Program-made: the position numbers and the translations under genes
Notes under the pieces: generated by a model
What the model was told of the DNA's origin: nothing
Seen by the model: the letters and a program-made list of their open reading frames with translations, nothing else
The model's database searches: none
In this document: one piece after another, positions 47,623 through 56,822 of the stretch
Layout: every line of letters begins with the position of its first letter
How positions within the stretch are numbered: position 1 is the first letter of the stretch
NCBI GenBank assembly: GCA_034430895.1
Contig: DAOUDW010000049.1
Location: 62,001-126,000, forward strand
Reading direction: 5' to 3'
DNA length: 64,000 nt
From: WVZH01 sp034430895
GTDB lineage: Bacteria; Chloroflexota; Anaerolineae; Anaerolineales; E44-bin32

Positions 47623-48468
47623 ATGAACGCAAACCTGAGAACAAACCGGCCCCAATTAGCCACTCCCTGGATATACTTCGCCGCTACCTTTATCTGGACC
47701 TGGTCCCTTTGGGGTTTCGCAATCCTGACCGGCAGCAGTATGGAAACGGGTCAGGGAGCGGCGCTGCTTCTACTCGGTGTCACGGGTCCGATGGTTGTTG
47801 GAATTGCGCTTGTCTATCTAACACGAGACAAGGAAGGCCGGCGCGATTATTGGAATCGGATCACAAATTTTAAACGCATCGCAGGCAAATGGTACCTGGT
47901 GATTTTCTTGTTTGTACCGGTCCTGCATCTGCTCTCAGCACTCCTGGATTGTGTCCTCGGCGGAGGCGGAACAACCTGGGGTGAAGCAGCACTTGGGATG
48001 GTTTCAAACCCGCTTTCCCTCATCACTACGATCCTGTTTGCTTGCTTGATCCCTATTATCGAAGAATTGGGCTGGCGCGGTTATGTTTTGGATCGCTTAC
48101 AGGAGAGACGGAGTGCCCTGGTCTCCAGCCTGATTTTGGGTGTGCTCTGGTCGCTTTGGCACCTGCCCATGTTCTTCATCGAAGGCTCTTACCAGGCCGG
48201 GTTGGGAATCAGCACCCTTGCGTTTTGGATATTCTTTCTGAGCATCGTCCCCCTGACTTTTGTTATCACGTGGATCTATAACCATACCGAACGCAGCACA
48301 CTGTCGGCCATTCTCTTCCATTCCATGGTCAACTTCACCGGTGAAATGATCGCACTCAGCAAGAATGCGGATACGATTTACAGCTCATCCTGGTTTGTCG
48401 TCGCGATTGTGATCACCGTCATTTGGGGAGCCCAAACCTTCACCGGAAAGAAAGATGCCCGTTCATGA
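47623..48468 (+). CDS. CPBP-family intramembrane metalloprotease (CAAX-like)
   Basis: A 281-residue protein with about seven membrane helices. The CPBP (Rce1-like) motifs are intact: EELGWRG with E147/E148, LWHLP with H180, and HSMVN with H233/N237. These form the predicted metal site. The family includes prenyl-protein processing and bacteriocin-self-immunity enzymes; the substrate here is unknown. It lies 30 bp after the TetR gene and its last codon overlaps the start of the methyltransferase by 4 bp, indicating one operon under the palindromic operator. Confidence 0.9.
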   Translation: MNANLRTNRPQLATPWIYFAATFIWTWSLWGFAILTGSSMETGQGAALLLLGVTGPMVVGIALVYLTRDKEGRRDYWNRITNFKRIAGKWYLVIFLFVPVLHLLSALLDCVLGGGGTTWGEAALGMVSNPLSLITTILFACLIPIIEELGWRGYVLDRLQERRSALVSSLILGVLWSLWHLPMFFIEGSYQAGLGISTLAFWIFFLSIVPLTFVITWIYNHTERSTLSAILFHSMVNFTGEMIALSKNADTIYSSSWFVVAIVITVIWGAQTFTGKKDARS

Positions 48469-49100
48469 CCACAGCTATGTACATCGTTCTCGTATTCATC
48501 GGTCTTGGCATCACGGCAGGTCTGGTCTGGCGCTATTCCTCCCGACTGCCTTGTCCTTCCTGGCTGGGATGGATGGTCGAGCTCGACAATCCCTTCACAA
48601 AGGTCAATCGCGCCAGGTTCATCGTCGAACATTTGACGCTTGATTCCGCCATGAAAGTGCTGGATGCTGGTTGTGGCCCGGGTCGCCTGACGCTGCATCT
48701 CGCCGAAGCAGTTGGTCCGCGAGGCGAAGTGCTCGCAATGGATCTTCAGAAGGGTATGCTGGCACGCGTCCGGGAGAAGGTAGAAGCGGCTGGTCTGCGA
48801 AATGTGCAGTACCTGCAAGCCGGGCTGGGCGAGGGCAAATTGCCGCAAGCATACTTAGACCGGGCTGTGCTGGTAACCGTCCTGGGTGAAGTGCCGGATC
48901 AGGTGAAGATATTGAAAGAACTCCACAGCGCGTTGAAACCGGGCGGCATCTTGTCGGTCACCGAAGTGATCTTCGACCCACACTTCCAGCGTCGCGAGAC
49001 GGTAATACACGCCGCACAGCAGGTTGGCTTTCGGGAGGTTAATTTCTTCGGCAAGCGGCTTGCCTACAGCCTGCACCTTGAAAAAGCCATTGACGCCTGA
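48465..49100 (+). CDS. Membrane-anchored SAM-dependent methyltransferase
   Basis: This 211-residue protein has an N-terminal membrane helix (about 5-24) followed by a class I methyltransferase domain: motif I VLDAGCGPGRLTLHLAEAVG, an acidic LAMDL, and motif IV-like VLVTVLGEVPD. It resembles UbiE/Methyltransf_11 proteins. The ATGA overlap with the preceding CPBP gene indicates translational coupling. With the regulator and intramembrane protease it may modify a lipid, quinone or small toxic molecule at the membrane; this is inference. No other gene follows within 310 bp. Confidence 0.88.
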   Translation: MTTAMYIVLVFIGLGITAGLVWRYSSRLPCPSWLGWMVELDNPFTKVNRARFIVEHLTLDSAMKVLDAGCGPGRLTLHLAEAVGPRGEVLAMDLQKGMLARVREKVEAAGLRNVQYLQAGLGEGKLPQAYLDRAVLVTVLGEVPDQVKILKELHSALKPGGILSVTEVIFDPHFQRRETVIHAAQQVGFREVNFFGKRLAYSLHLEKAIDA

Positions 49101-49411
49101 AGCCAGTCGGATAGGCCAAGGTTTCATTTCAATTTGAGGATGTGGTCTTTCCCCAAAATCCAACCGCAGAATATGCTAAAAATGCTGCGTATCCCAATAT
49201 CCTAATCAAAAGTGCGCATCGTGTTGCAATCGATATCGTTGTTTGGGGATAGCTTGATGGCAATAAATCCGAGAAGGATTCGATTGTTGCCAATATAATT
49301 AGTTAAGTCGGTAAGGATGTTAATCTGAGGTAAAGTCACAACAGGAAACAAGGCGAATAACGATTTTCATCCATACACAATGGAGTGTTAATCTAGACAG
49401 GAGTTATTACG
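49101..49411. other. Gene-free 310 bp before the M3 peptidase gene
   Basis: No gene or firm regulatory motif is seen. It is AT-rich in the second half and probably carries the peptidase promoter. Confidence 0.3.
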
Positions 49412-51250
49412 ATGGCGCAACAGAAAAAGACAGCACTTCCTCACTGGGATATGATCCCGGTATACCCAGGCCTGGAGGATGCGCAATTTGAGGCGGCACT
49501 CGACTCGTTCCGGTCGAAAATCGAGGCCTTCGAGGCGTTTCTCGAAGAGAACGGCATTCACGAGGATGGTAAGTATCCTTCCGAATTGAAGGCACTGGCC
49601 AGTGTTATTCTTGGATTCATCGAGCGCATGAACGAGTGCGCAATCCTGGAAGAGACGATATCTGCGTATTTATACAGTTTTGTCTCTACCGATTCGTTCA
49701 ACCAGACTGCTAAAAAGAAATTGTCCGAGCACGAGATCGTCGCTGTGCGTTTGAAACGCGCCTATATCTATTTCCAGAGTTGGCTCCGTTCGGCGGTTGA
49801 GGATGAAGATGGCCTGGAGGCGCTCATTCAGGCCGTATCGGAGCTAGAGCACCACAGTTTTTTCCTGGAAGAGTCTTATCGCCAGGCACACTATCGCATG
49901 AGTCAGGCGGAGGAGACACTCGCTTCCGAGCTTTCGCTCTCCGGGGGCAGCGCCTGGGAAAAACTGCAGGGCACCGTGACCTCGCAGTTGTCGGTTCCGT
50001 TCAAGCGTGATGAGAAGCTTGAAGATGTGCCCATGCCGGCTCTTCAGAATATCCGCCGCTACGATCCCGATGAGCGAGTGCGCAGAGCGGCGTTCGAGGC
50101 AGAGATCGAAGCCTGGGAGTCGGTGCGCGAACCGCTTGCCGCATGCATGAACGGCGTAAAGGGCGAGGTCAATACGCTCAACAAGCAGCGGGGACGTGAG
50201 GATTCGCTGCACGCCGCATTGGACCAATCGAGAATCGATCGCCAATCCCTACAAGCGATGCTGGAGAGCATGAAAGGCTCCTTCCCGCAGTTCCGGGAAT
50301 ACTTCAAGGCGAAGGCAAAATTGCTCGGAAAAGAAAAACTGGCGTGGTGGGATATCTTTGTGCCTGTCGGCAAGGTGGAGCGTACGTTCTCGTATGACGA
50401 GGCACGCGAATTTATCATCCGGAACTTCGAGGTTTTCAGTGAGCGCCTGGCCGCCTTTGTCGGCCGTGTTTTCGAAAGCCATTGGATCGACGCCGAACCC
50501 CGCAAGGGAAAAAGCGGAGGCGCGTTCTGTATGGGTATTCCGGCGCTCGAAGAGTCGCGCATCCTGTGCAATTTCGACGGCTCTCTCGATCAGGTTTCGA
50601 CGCTTGCACACGAATTGGGCCATGCCTTCCATAACGAATGCCACACCGGACTAACCATGCTGCAGCGCTCGACGCCAATGACGTTGGCCGAAACCGCATC
50701 GATCTTCAATGAGACCTTGATCACGGAGGCGATGCTCGCTGAAGCGGGAACCGAAGCGGAGGAACTCGCCATTCTGGAAAACTTCCTGCTTGGCGCATCC
50801 CAGGTCATCGTGGATATCTACTCACGCTTTCTCTTCGAAAAAGAAGTCTTTGAACACCGTGAAAATGGCGAATTATCTGTGGAGGATTTTTGTGAGATCA
50901 TGCTGCGCTGCCAGCGTGAGACCTACGGAGATGGGTTGGAGGAAAAATTTCAGCACCCATATATGTGGGCATGGAAACCGCATTACTATTCCGCGAATGA
51001 ATCCTATTACAACTACCCTTACGCTTTTGGGCTCTTGTTTGGGCTGGGTTTGTATGCCGTCTACAATAAACGCGGCCGTGATTTCATCAAGGAGTACGAA
51101 TCCTTGCTCAGAAGCACCGGGCAAGGGGATGCGGCCGAACTCGCCGGGCGATTTGGCATCGATCTGCGCAACAGCGAATTCTGGCAGGGCAGCATTTCCT
51201 TCATCAACGCAAGGATCGATCGTTACGTGGAGATCGCCGGGGCAAGCTAA
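49412..51250 (+). CDS. M3-family oligoendopeptidase
   Basis: The 612-residue cytosolic peptidase has the zinc motif HELGH at 400-404 (AHELGHAFHNECH) with the third ligand in LAETASIFNET (E427). The sequence LFGLGLYAVYNKRG toward the C-terminus is typical of the PepF branch of M3. These enzymes cut peptides of 5-20 residues and salvage peptide pools. Length matches the family (600-610). AGGAG nine bases before the ATG gives a good start. The gene is followed by mgsA 150 bp downstream and has no operon partner with a clear link. Confidence 0.93.
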   Translation: MAQQKKTALPHWDMIPVYPGLEDAQFEAALDSFRSKIEAFEAFLEENGIHEDGKYPSELKALASVILGFIERMNECAILEETISAYLYSFVSTDSFNQTAKKKLSEHEIVAVRLKRAYIYFQSWLRSAVEDEDGLEALIQAVSELEHHSFFLEESYRQAHYRMSQAEETLASELSLSGGSAWEKLQGTVTSQLSVPFKRDEKLEDVPMPALQNIRRYDPDERVRRAAFEAEIEAWESVREPLAACMNGVKGEVNTLNKQRGREDSLHAALDQSRIDRQSLQAMLESMKGSFPQFREYFKAKAKLLGKEKLAWWDIFVPVGKVERTFSYDEAREFIIRNFEVFSERLAAFVGRVFESHWIDAEPRKGKSGGAFCMGIPALEESRILCNFDGSLDQVSTLAHELGHAFHNECHTGLTMLQRSTPMTLAETASIFNETLITEAMLAEAGTEAEELAILENFLLGASQVIVDIYSRFLFEKEVFEHRENGELSVEDFCEIMLRCQRETYGDGLEEKFQHPYMWAWKPHYYSANESYYNYPYAFGLLFGLGLYAVYNKRGRDFIKEYESLLRSTGQGDAAELAGRFGIDLRNSEFWQGSISFINARIDRYVEIAGAS

Positions 51251-51401
51251 CCTTGCCCGAGCGCTCCTGGATTCATGGGAGAAATGGGAACGGAACGCAG
51301 TGCAGATTTCATTTCACTGTACAGATTAGTGTTACTGGCGTCTGCTTTTGAGGGCGGCGTCGATATTATCATTGATTCATTGAAAGGCTGGAAACAACCT
51401 A

Positions 51402-51860
51402 ATGACGGACCGAAAGATCGTAATGGAACAAGACAAAAGGATTGCCCTGGTTGCGCACGACAACAAGAAACAGGCTCTGGTGGAGTGGGCCAGATTTAAC
51501 CGCGATCTCCTGGCGCACCACAAGGTATTTGCTACGGGCACGACCGGGGAGATGCTGGAACAAGAGCTTGACTTTAAGATTACGAAACTGCAAAGCGGAC
51601 CGCTGGGAGGCGACCAGCAAATTGGGGCCAAGATCGCTGAAGGGGAGATCGATTTTCTGATCTTTTTCTGGGATCCGCTCGAACCGCAGCCGCATGATCC
51701 GGATGTAAAAGCGCTCTTGCGGATGGCTGTGGTGTGGAACATTCCCATCGCCTGCAATCGCTCCACTGCGGACTTCATGATCTCATCCCCGTTAATGGAT
51801 GACAAATACGATCGCCTGGTGCCCGATTATGATGGCTATCGCACTCGGAAGATTGAGTAG
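51402..51860 (+). CDS. mgsA: Methylglyoxal synthase
   Basis: The 152-residue enzyme converts dihydroxyacetone phosphate to methylglyoxal and phosphate, a bypass when glycolytic phosphate is short. The signature SGPLGGDQQIGAKIAEGEID and FFWDPLEPQPHDPDVKALLR segments are intact. The catalytic residues equivalent to E. coli H19, D71, H98 and D101 are present at those same positions. Two starts are possible (codons 1 and 8); the first gives the usual length. No regulation is visible. Confidence 0.95.
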   Translation: MTDRKIVMEQDKRIALVAHDNKKQALVEWARFNRDLLAHHKVFATGTTGEMLEQELDFKITKLQSGPLGGDQQIGAKIAEGEIDFLIFFWDPLEPQPHDPDVKALLRMAVVWNIPIACNRSTADFMISSPLMDDKYDRLVPDYDGYRTRKIE

Positions 51861-52123
51861 AGTCTAGCAGCTGGGCAGATGGTAGGTGAAAAAGTCGAAT
51901 GCGGCAAATTGAAATCGCATCAGCACGCACATCGACTAATCCCGCTCGATGAACACCGGCGTCAACGCCTGCCAGGACAAACATCCATCCGTAGTGCGCC
52001 ACCAGAGTCGTTGGAAAGCCGGTGTGAGTGGCGCGATTTGTACTTCGCGGATATGGTCAAGAATGGATTGGAACAGAAGCGATCCGCGGCTTATACCCTA
52101 ATGAGTACCCTCACGATCTTTAA

Positions 52124-52924
52124 ATGACGATAGAATTTCGCCGGCATACATTCGATACAGGTGCAGTAACAATCCATTATGCGGAAGGACCGGCTTCCGG
52201 CCCGCCGCTAGTGCTGCTGCACGGCGGATCGGGTCGCTGGCAGGGCTTCGCGTCGATCATGCCGGATTTAGCCGCCGATTGGCATCTCTTCGCGCCGGAT
52301 TTTCGCGGCCACGGCAAATCTGGCCGTGCGTCCGGTGCGTATTGTCTGCAGGATTATGCGGACGACACGATCGCCTTCCTCCGGCAGCAGATACCGGAAC
52401 CGGCCATCATCTTCGGGCACTCGTTGGGAGAAATGGTGGCACTGCTCACGGCCGCACATTGCCCGGATCGTATACGCGCCGTGGTGGTGGGGGATGCACC
52501 GTTGACGGCCGAATGCTGGCTTACGCATTTAAGGCATACCCGGGATAACCTGGTTGCCTGGCGCGACCTGGCCGGCGGGGCACACACGCTGGAAGAGATC
52601 AACGATGCAGTGGGCGATCCATGGCTGGCCCAGAACCTTTATCAAAACGACCCGGACATGCTTACGATCTTGATCGATGAACCTGAAAATGCTGCGACCG
52701 GATACGATATTGCATTGGTTTTGCTGTCGATTCCCTGTCCGGTGCTTTTACTGCAGGCCGACCCCAAAGCCGGCGGGATTTTGACGGATGCAGAAGTCGA
52801 GCAAGGATTGACCTTGCTCTCCAAACCCACCCACATTCAGCTCGAAGGTGTCGGTCACGGGTTGCACAACGATCAAAAGGATGCAGTGCTACAGGCACTA
52901 ACAGATTTTCTCAAATCACTCTGA
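52124..52924 (+). CDS. Alpha/beta-hydrolase
   Basis: The 266-residue protein has the fold's motifs: LLHGGSGRW oxyanion region, PDFRGHGKSGRA, nucleophile FGHSLGEM (S100), an acid in LLQADPKAG, and the late histidine in VGHGLHND. The sequence type is that of esterases, epoxide hydrolases and similar small-molecule hydrolases; substrate is unknown. The ribosome site is weak. The GH3 gene begins 30 bp downstream, so the two could be co-transcribed. Confidence 0.85.
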   Translation: MTIEFRRHTFDTGAVTIHYAEGPASGPPLVLLHGGSGRWQGFASIMPDLAADWHLFAPDFRGHGKSGRASGAYCLQDYADDTIAFLRQQIPEPAIIFGHSLGEMVALLTAAHCPDRIRAVVVGDAPLTAECWLTHLRHTRDNLVAWRDLAGGAHTLEEINDAVGDPWLAQNLYQNDPDMLTILIDEPENAATGYDIALVLLSIPCPVLLLQADPKAGGILTDAEVEQGLTLLSKPTHIQLEGVGHGLHNDQKDAVLQALTDFLKSL

Positions 52925-52954
52925 ACGCAGCACCATCCAGGCGGGAGGTTGAGC

Positions 52955-55021
52955 ATGAACTTCCAAACAGCAGTAGAAAAATATCAAAGCGACAAGAGCA
53001 AAGAAAACCTCTCCAAACATGTCGATGCCCTGGTGGCCGAGATGACCGAGAAGGAAAAAATCAAAATGCTCTCCGGGCGCGGTTTGCTGATCACCCTGAA
53101 GAACATGATTTTACATCGACGACAATATAACTACGAGCCCATACCCGCTGGGGGCTGCAAGCGGTTGGGCATCCCGCCGATTCTATTTACGGATGGTCCA
53201 CGCGGGGTGGTGATGGGAAACAGCACCTGTCTACCGGTTTCCATGTGCCGCGCCTCTACGTTCGACGACGATTTGGAATATCGCGCGGGAAAGATGATCG
53301 CCGCTGAAGCCATCGCCCAGGGCGCGAATTACTTTGCAGGCATATGTATCAATCTGGTGCGTAATCCCCGTTGGGGCAGAAGCCAGGAAAGTTATGGGGA
53401 GGATCCCTTCCTACTGGGAAGGATGGGGGCAGCCCTGACGCGATCGGTTCAGGAGGAGGGCATGATCGCCTGCCCCAAGCATTACGCCTTGAACAGCATC
53501 GAAGATCTGCGCTTTCACATCAATGTCACGGCCGATGACCGTACGCTGCGTGAGGTATACCTGCCACATTTCAAGAAATGTGTCGAGGTCGGCGCCCTGT
53601 CGATCATGGGGGCTTATAACCGCTACGACGAATTCTACTGCTGTGAGAATCAAAAACTGTTGACGCATATCTTGCGGGATGAGTGGGGCTTTGACGGATT
53701 CGTTCTCTCAGATTTTGTGTGGGGCGTCTATGACGCCGAACGTTCTTTGCGCGCCGCCTGTGATGTCGAGATGATGTTTAACTGGCGCTACCGTAAGATC
53801 CCCATACTGCTGCGGGAGGGGAAGCTAAATATAGGGCATATCGACCGGGCGGTGAAGAACATCGTCTCTGCCCTAATCCGATCGGTTCCCAATATCCGGC
53901 CAAGGGACAAAAGCATTGTGGCCTCTCCTGAACACCGGGAACTGGCTCGGGAGGTCGCCGAGAAGGGCATGGTGCTGCTGCAGAACAATGGCATCCTGCC
54001 ACTGAGCGAGGATTCGATCGTAACAGTCGCCGGGGATTATGCTGACCAGGAAAATGTCGGCGACTACGGCAGCAGCCGCGTTTCCAGTAAGAATGTGATC
54101 ACGCCATACGCCGGATTAAAGAAAGCCTTCGCACGGGTAACCCTTTCGCAGGGAGCGGATATTGAAAAGGTAATCCGGGCGTCGAAAGATTCGGACGTGA
54201 TTGTGATCTGTGCTGGAAGCAACCGTTACCAGGAAGGGGAATACCTATTGAATACCCGCTATGGCCTGGATCAGAAACCGAAGAACAGCGGTGGCGACCG
54301 GGCCAGCCTGCGGCTGTCGGACGAGGAAGTCGCATTGATTAAAGCGATGAAGGATGCAGGTAAAAAAGTGGTGGTGGTGCTGTTCAGCGGATGCGCCATC
54401 ATCGTGGAGGAATGGAAGCAGTACGCGGATGCCATCCTGATGAACTACTACAGCGGCGAGGAGGGAGGAACTGCCCTGGCGAACATCCTCTGCGGAGTGG
54501 TAAATCCATCTGGGAAATTACCGTTCACCATCGCCCGGGATGAAGCAGACTATCCAGCCTTCCTTGAAATCGGGCAGAAACCCTATGAGATCGAATACGG
54601 ATACTATCATGGCTATACCTTGTTCGACAAGCAAGGAATCCATCCTGTCTTTCCTTTCGGGTTTGGGCTCAGCTACACCACGTTTTCCATCGACAATTTT
54701 ACGGCGGTAGACGAAGGTGATGTCATTATTGTGAGTGTTGATGTGGAAAACCGTGGAGATCGGGATGGTGCGGAGGTCGTCCAGGTGTACGCCGGCTCGG
54801 ATGGCGCCGATCAGGACCGTCCCGTCAAACTCCTGAAGGGTTATCAACGCGTGGCGTTGAATGCAGGAGAGCGTAAGACTATCTCGATCATGGTAAACAA
54901 GGAAGATCTTAAATTCTACGACCCCGAGTCCACGCAGTGGGTGCTGGACGAAGTGTATACCCTGTACGTCGGCAACAGCAGCGCGGATGCGATGCGGCGT
55001 AGAACGCAGATCGTCCTTTAG
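52955..55021 (+). CDS. Glycoside hydrolase family 3 (beta-glucosidase-like)
   Basis: The 688-residue enzyme has the GH3 (beta/alpha)8 domain with nucleophile D253 in GFDGFVLSDFVWG, the KHYALN (about 176-182) sugar-binding motif, then the alpha/beta sandwich domain and a C-terminal fibronectin-type domain (about 585-680). It has no signal peptide, so it should act in the cytosol on imported oligosaccharides. GH3 members cleave beta-glucosides, N-acetylglucosaminides or xylosides; this one looks like the glucosidase branch. GGGAGG six bases before the ATG at 52955 supports the start (a TTG start lies 6 bp further up). Confidence 0.9.
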   Translation: MNFQTAVEKYQSDKSKENLSKHVDALVAEMTEKEKIKMLSGRGLLITLKNMILHRRQYNYEPIPAGGCKRLGIPPILFTDGPRGVVMGNSTCLPVSMCRASTFDDDLEYRAGKMIAAEAIAQGANYFAGICINLVRNPRWGRSQESYGEDPFLLGRMGAALTRSVQEEGMIACPKHYALNSIEDLRFHINVTADDRTLREVYLPHFKKCVEVGALSIMGAYNRYDEFYCCENQKLLTHILRDEWGFDGFVLSDFVWGVYDAERSLRAACDVEMMFNWRYRKIPILLREGKLNIGHIDRAVKNIVSALIRSVPNIRPRDKSIVASPEHRELAREVAEKGMVLLQNNGILPLSEDSIVTVAGDYADQENVGDYGSSRVSSKNVITPYAGLKKAFARVTLSQGADIEKVIRASKDSDVIVICAGSNRYQEGEYLLNTRYGLDQKPKNSGGDRASLRLSDEEVALIKAMKDAGKKVVVVLFSGCAIIVEEWKQYADAILMNYYSGEEGGTALANILCGVVNPSGKLPFTIARDEADYPAFLEIGQKPYEIEYGYYHGYTLFDKQGIHPVFPFGFGLSYTTFSIDNFTAVDEGDVIIVSVDVENRGDRDGAEVVQVYAGSDGADQDRPVKLLKGYQRVALNAGERKTISIMVNKEDLKFYDPESTQWVLDEVYTLYVGNSSADAMRRRTQIVL

Positions 55022-55095
55022 CTGTTCTCTGGAGAGCGTTGCTCCATTGAAAGCTTGCACCAAAAACCAGAACGGATATAGTCTTTTCACGATAC

Positions 55096-55105
55096 GCGTA
55101 TACGC
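55096..55105. promoter_or_regulatory. Small palindrome before the Crp/Fnr gene
   Basis: GCGTATACGC is a perfect 10-bp palindrome 18 bp before the regulator start. Its left eight bases GCGTATAC recur at 56013-56020 before the BON gene, the next transcription start in the cluster. It could be a target of the regulator, but it does not match the FNR/CRP consensus. Confidence 0.25.
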
Positions 55106-55122
55106 AACGAGACCGTTAGTCG

Positions 55123-55842
55123 ATGACGAAGGACAAATCGCCACTTTCAGATCCGCAGCGTCTGGTCAGGGTTAAACAGGCCCTGAGCCAGGTACGGCAT
55201 TTCGCCGAATTGCCCGAAGCTGTCCAGGAAGCGATTTCCTGTGCGGCGGCGCCCCGACGTTTCGAAGCAGATGAGGTTATTTTCCTGGAAGGGGAGCCGA
55301 CGGAAGTTCTCTACATCCTGGAAAAGGGCTGGGTCAAAGCCACGCGCATGTCGCCGGAGGGACGTGAACAGGCGTTGTGGTTCCTCGAATCGGGTGAGGT
55401 GTTCGGTGACGTGGCGCTGCTCACCGATACCCCCTCTCCTGGTACGGTTGTGGCGCTGGAATCCGTTGATGCATGGGCGCTTGAGAAGTCCGTTTTCCTG
55501 GACCTTATCAAGCGGTTCCCGGAGATGTCCATGGCTGTGATCCGGCGGTTGGGTGAGCGGGTGCTTTATTTCATCGGGCTGGTCGAGGATCTCTCGCTGC
55601 GCAGCGTAGAATCACGCCTGGCGAAGACTCTGCTCAAGCACACCGAAGTTTCCGGCGATCGGCTGGTGGTCCCGCGCCGCACGTGGACGACGTTCGACGA
55701 GATGGCCACCCGTTTGGGTACGGTGCGCGATGTACTCAGCCGTGCGCTGAAAACGCTGGAGGACGAGCAGCTGCTGCACGTTGAACGGCATGAGATCGTT
55801 ATCCTGGATCCGGCCGGACTGGCAGCGCGCGGCGAATCTTAG
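55123..55842 (+). CDS. Crp/Fnr-family transcription regulator
   Basis: This 239-residue regulator has an N-terminal cyclic-nucleotide-type beta-roll (about 20-140: FEADEVIFLEGEPTEVLYIL, SGEVFGDVALL) and a C-terminal winged helix with FDEMATRLGTVRDVLSRALKTLED. It lacks the cysteine cluster of oxygen-sensing FNR, so it is closer to Crp or Dnr-like sensors. The recognition helix has D where FNR/CRP have E, next to SR. It opens the co-directional cluster of membrane and heme-related genes and is the obvious candidate to control it. The start has a weak ribosome site. Confidence 0.92.
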   Translation: MTKDKSPLSDPQRLVRVKQALSQVRHFAELPEAVQEAISCAAAPRRFEADEVIFLEGEPTEVLYILEKGWVKATRMSPEGREQALWFLESGEVFGDVALLTDTPSPGTVVALESVDAWALEKSVFLDLIKRFPEMSMAVIRRLGERVLYFIGLVEDLSLRSVESRLAKTLLKHTEVSGDRLVVPRRTWTTFDEMATRLGTVRDVLSRALKTLEDEQLLHVERHEIVILDPAGLAARGES

Positions 55843-56057
55843 CTGCGACGAGACTCGCATTTCGACAATGGCTCAGTCTGCGTTCACTAAGATTGAGCTG
55901 ATTATTTCTCATCAACGGAAATAAGAACGCAGATATTATTCGGATATCCTCAGCTAAATCTTGAGAGCGGCAGCGATGGATACGATAAAAGTCGTACACA
56001 AAAACGCGACATGCGTATACACTGAAATCAACCGCATTTCGGTTTTTGCGAGGGACG

Positions 56058-56354
56058 ATGACTCAAGCGCAGACTTCCATCCCCGACGAAAACCTGCGCG
56101 CTGCGATCCTGGCTGAATTTGCGTCGGAAGGCCAAATCGCCGCCGCCAACGTGCGCGTGGGTGTGCTCAATGGCATTGTCCATTTGGCGGGCATGGTCGA
56201 TTCGCTGGCCGAGCGCGCCGCAGTGGAAGAACTCGTCCGGGGAATACCCGGTGTGCGCGGCATCGTCAACCGCATCGAAGCCCCGGGTGCACCCAGCCCC
56301 TCCAGAACCATCCATCTCGACCTTTCGCCAAATCAAAAGGAAGACCCGGCATGA
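56058..56354 (+). CDS. BON-domain protein
   Basis: A 98-residue protein that is mostly one BON domain (about 10-75), with VRVGVLNGIVHLAGMVDS and AAVEELVRGIPGVRGIVNRI, typical of the family. BON domains bind lipids or attach to membranes and are common in envelope-stress proteins. There is no signal peptide. GAGGGACG precedes the ATG; an in-frame ATG 12 bp further up also exists. It is followed by a 4-bp ATGA overlap with the CxxCH lipoprotein gene, so it is in the same operon. Confidence 0.85.
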   Translation: MTQAQTSIPDENLRAAILAEFASEGQIAAANVRVGVLNGIVHLAGMVDSLAERAAVEELVRGIPGVRGIVNRIEAPGAPSPSRTIHLDLSPNQKEDPA

Positions 56355-56767
56355 AGCATAAAGGTGTGCTGCTAATTGCAGTGTTGCTGCTTCTCACGGC
56401 CTGTCAAGGCGATGTGTGTCCCCCGGACAGCGTAACGTATGTAAACGATCCGGCCCAATTCTCATCTTTTGATTCTGCGACCGATGACGGACCATCTCCC
56501 GCACCCGTGCTGGTTGAGATCGGCGGGAAAATGGTTGAAGTGGATCGGGTAATCCATGGCCCGCTGTGCAACGACACATGGCGCGGGACGGTTTACGTGG
56601 CCTGCGACGTTTCAATCGTGGAATGGACCGATGAGCAGGGTCCATTTTTCTTCGATAACTGCAATCTTACAATCGAACCGGGCACCGTCGTTTATGTCGC
56701 CGCGCACAACGATACCCCCTACTACAAGGGCTGTGCCGTGTGTCACACAAGTGAAGGTTTTGAATAA
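56351..56767 (+). CDS. Lipoprotein with a C-terminal CxxCH heme-c motif
   Basis: The 138-residue lipoprotein has a lipobox (LTAC, about residue 18) and a beta-rich domain with pairs of cysteines. At its very C-terminus it carries YKGCAVCHTSEGFE, where CAVCH is a CxxCH heme-c attachment motif, only six residues from the end. A heme-binding or redox role outside the membrane is therefore possible, but one motif at a terminus is not proof. Its ATG overlaps the BON stop. It lies directly before two His-rich membrane proteins and could be an electron-donor subunit. Confidence 0.78.
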   Translation: MKHKGVLLIAVLLLLTACQGDVCPPDSVTYVNDPAQFSSFDSATDDGPSPAPVLVEIGGKMVEVDRVIHGPLCNDTWRGTVYVACDVSIVEWTDEQGPFFFDNCNLTIEPGTVVYVAAHNDTPYYKGCAVCHTSEGFE

Positions 56768-56822
56768 CCATCTTGCTAGAATAGGAAGAAACGCTGACGT
56801 CTTCAAGAAAAGGAGCGATGAA

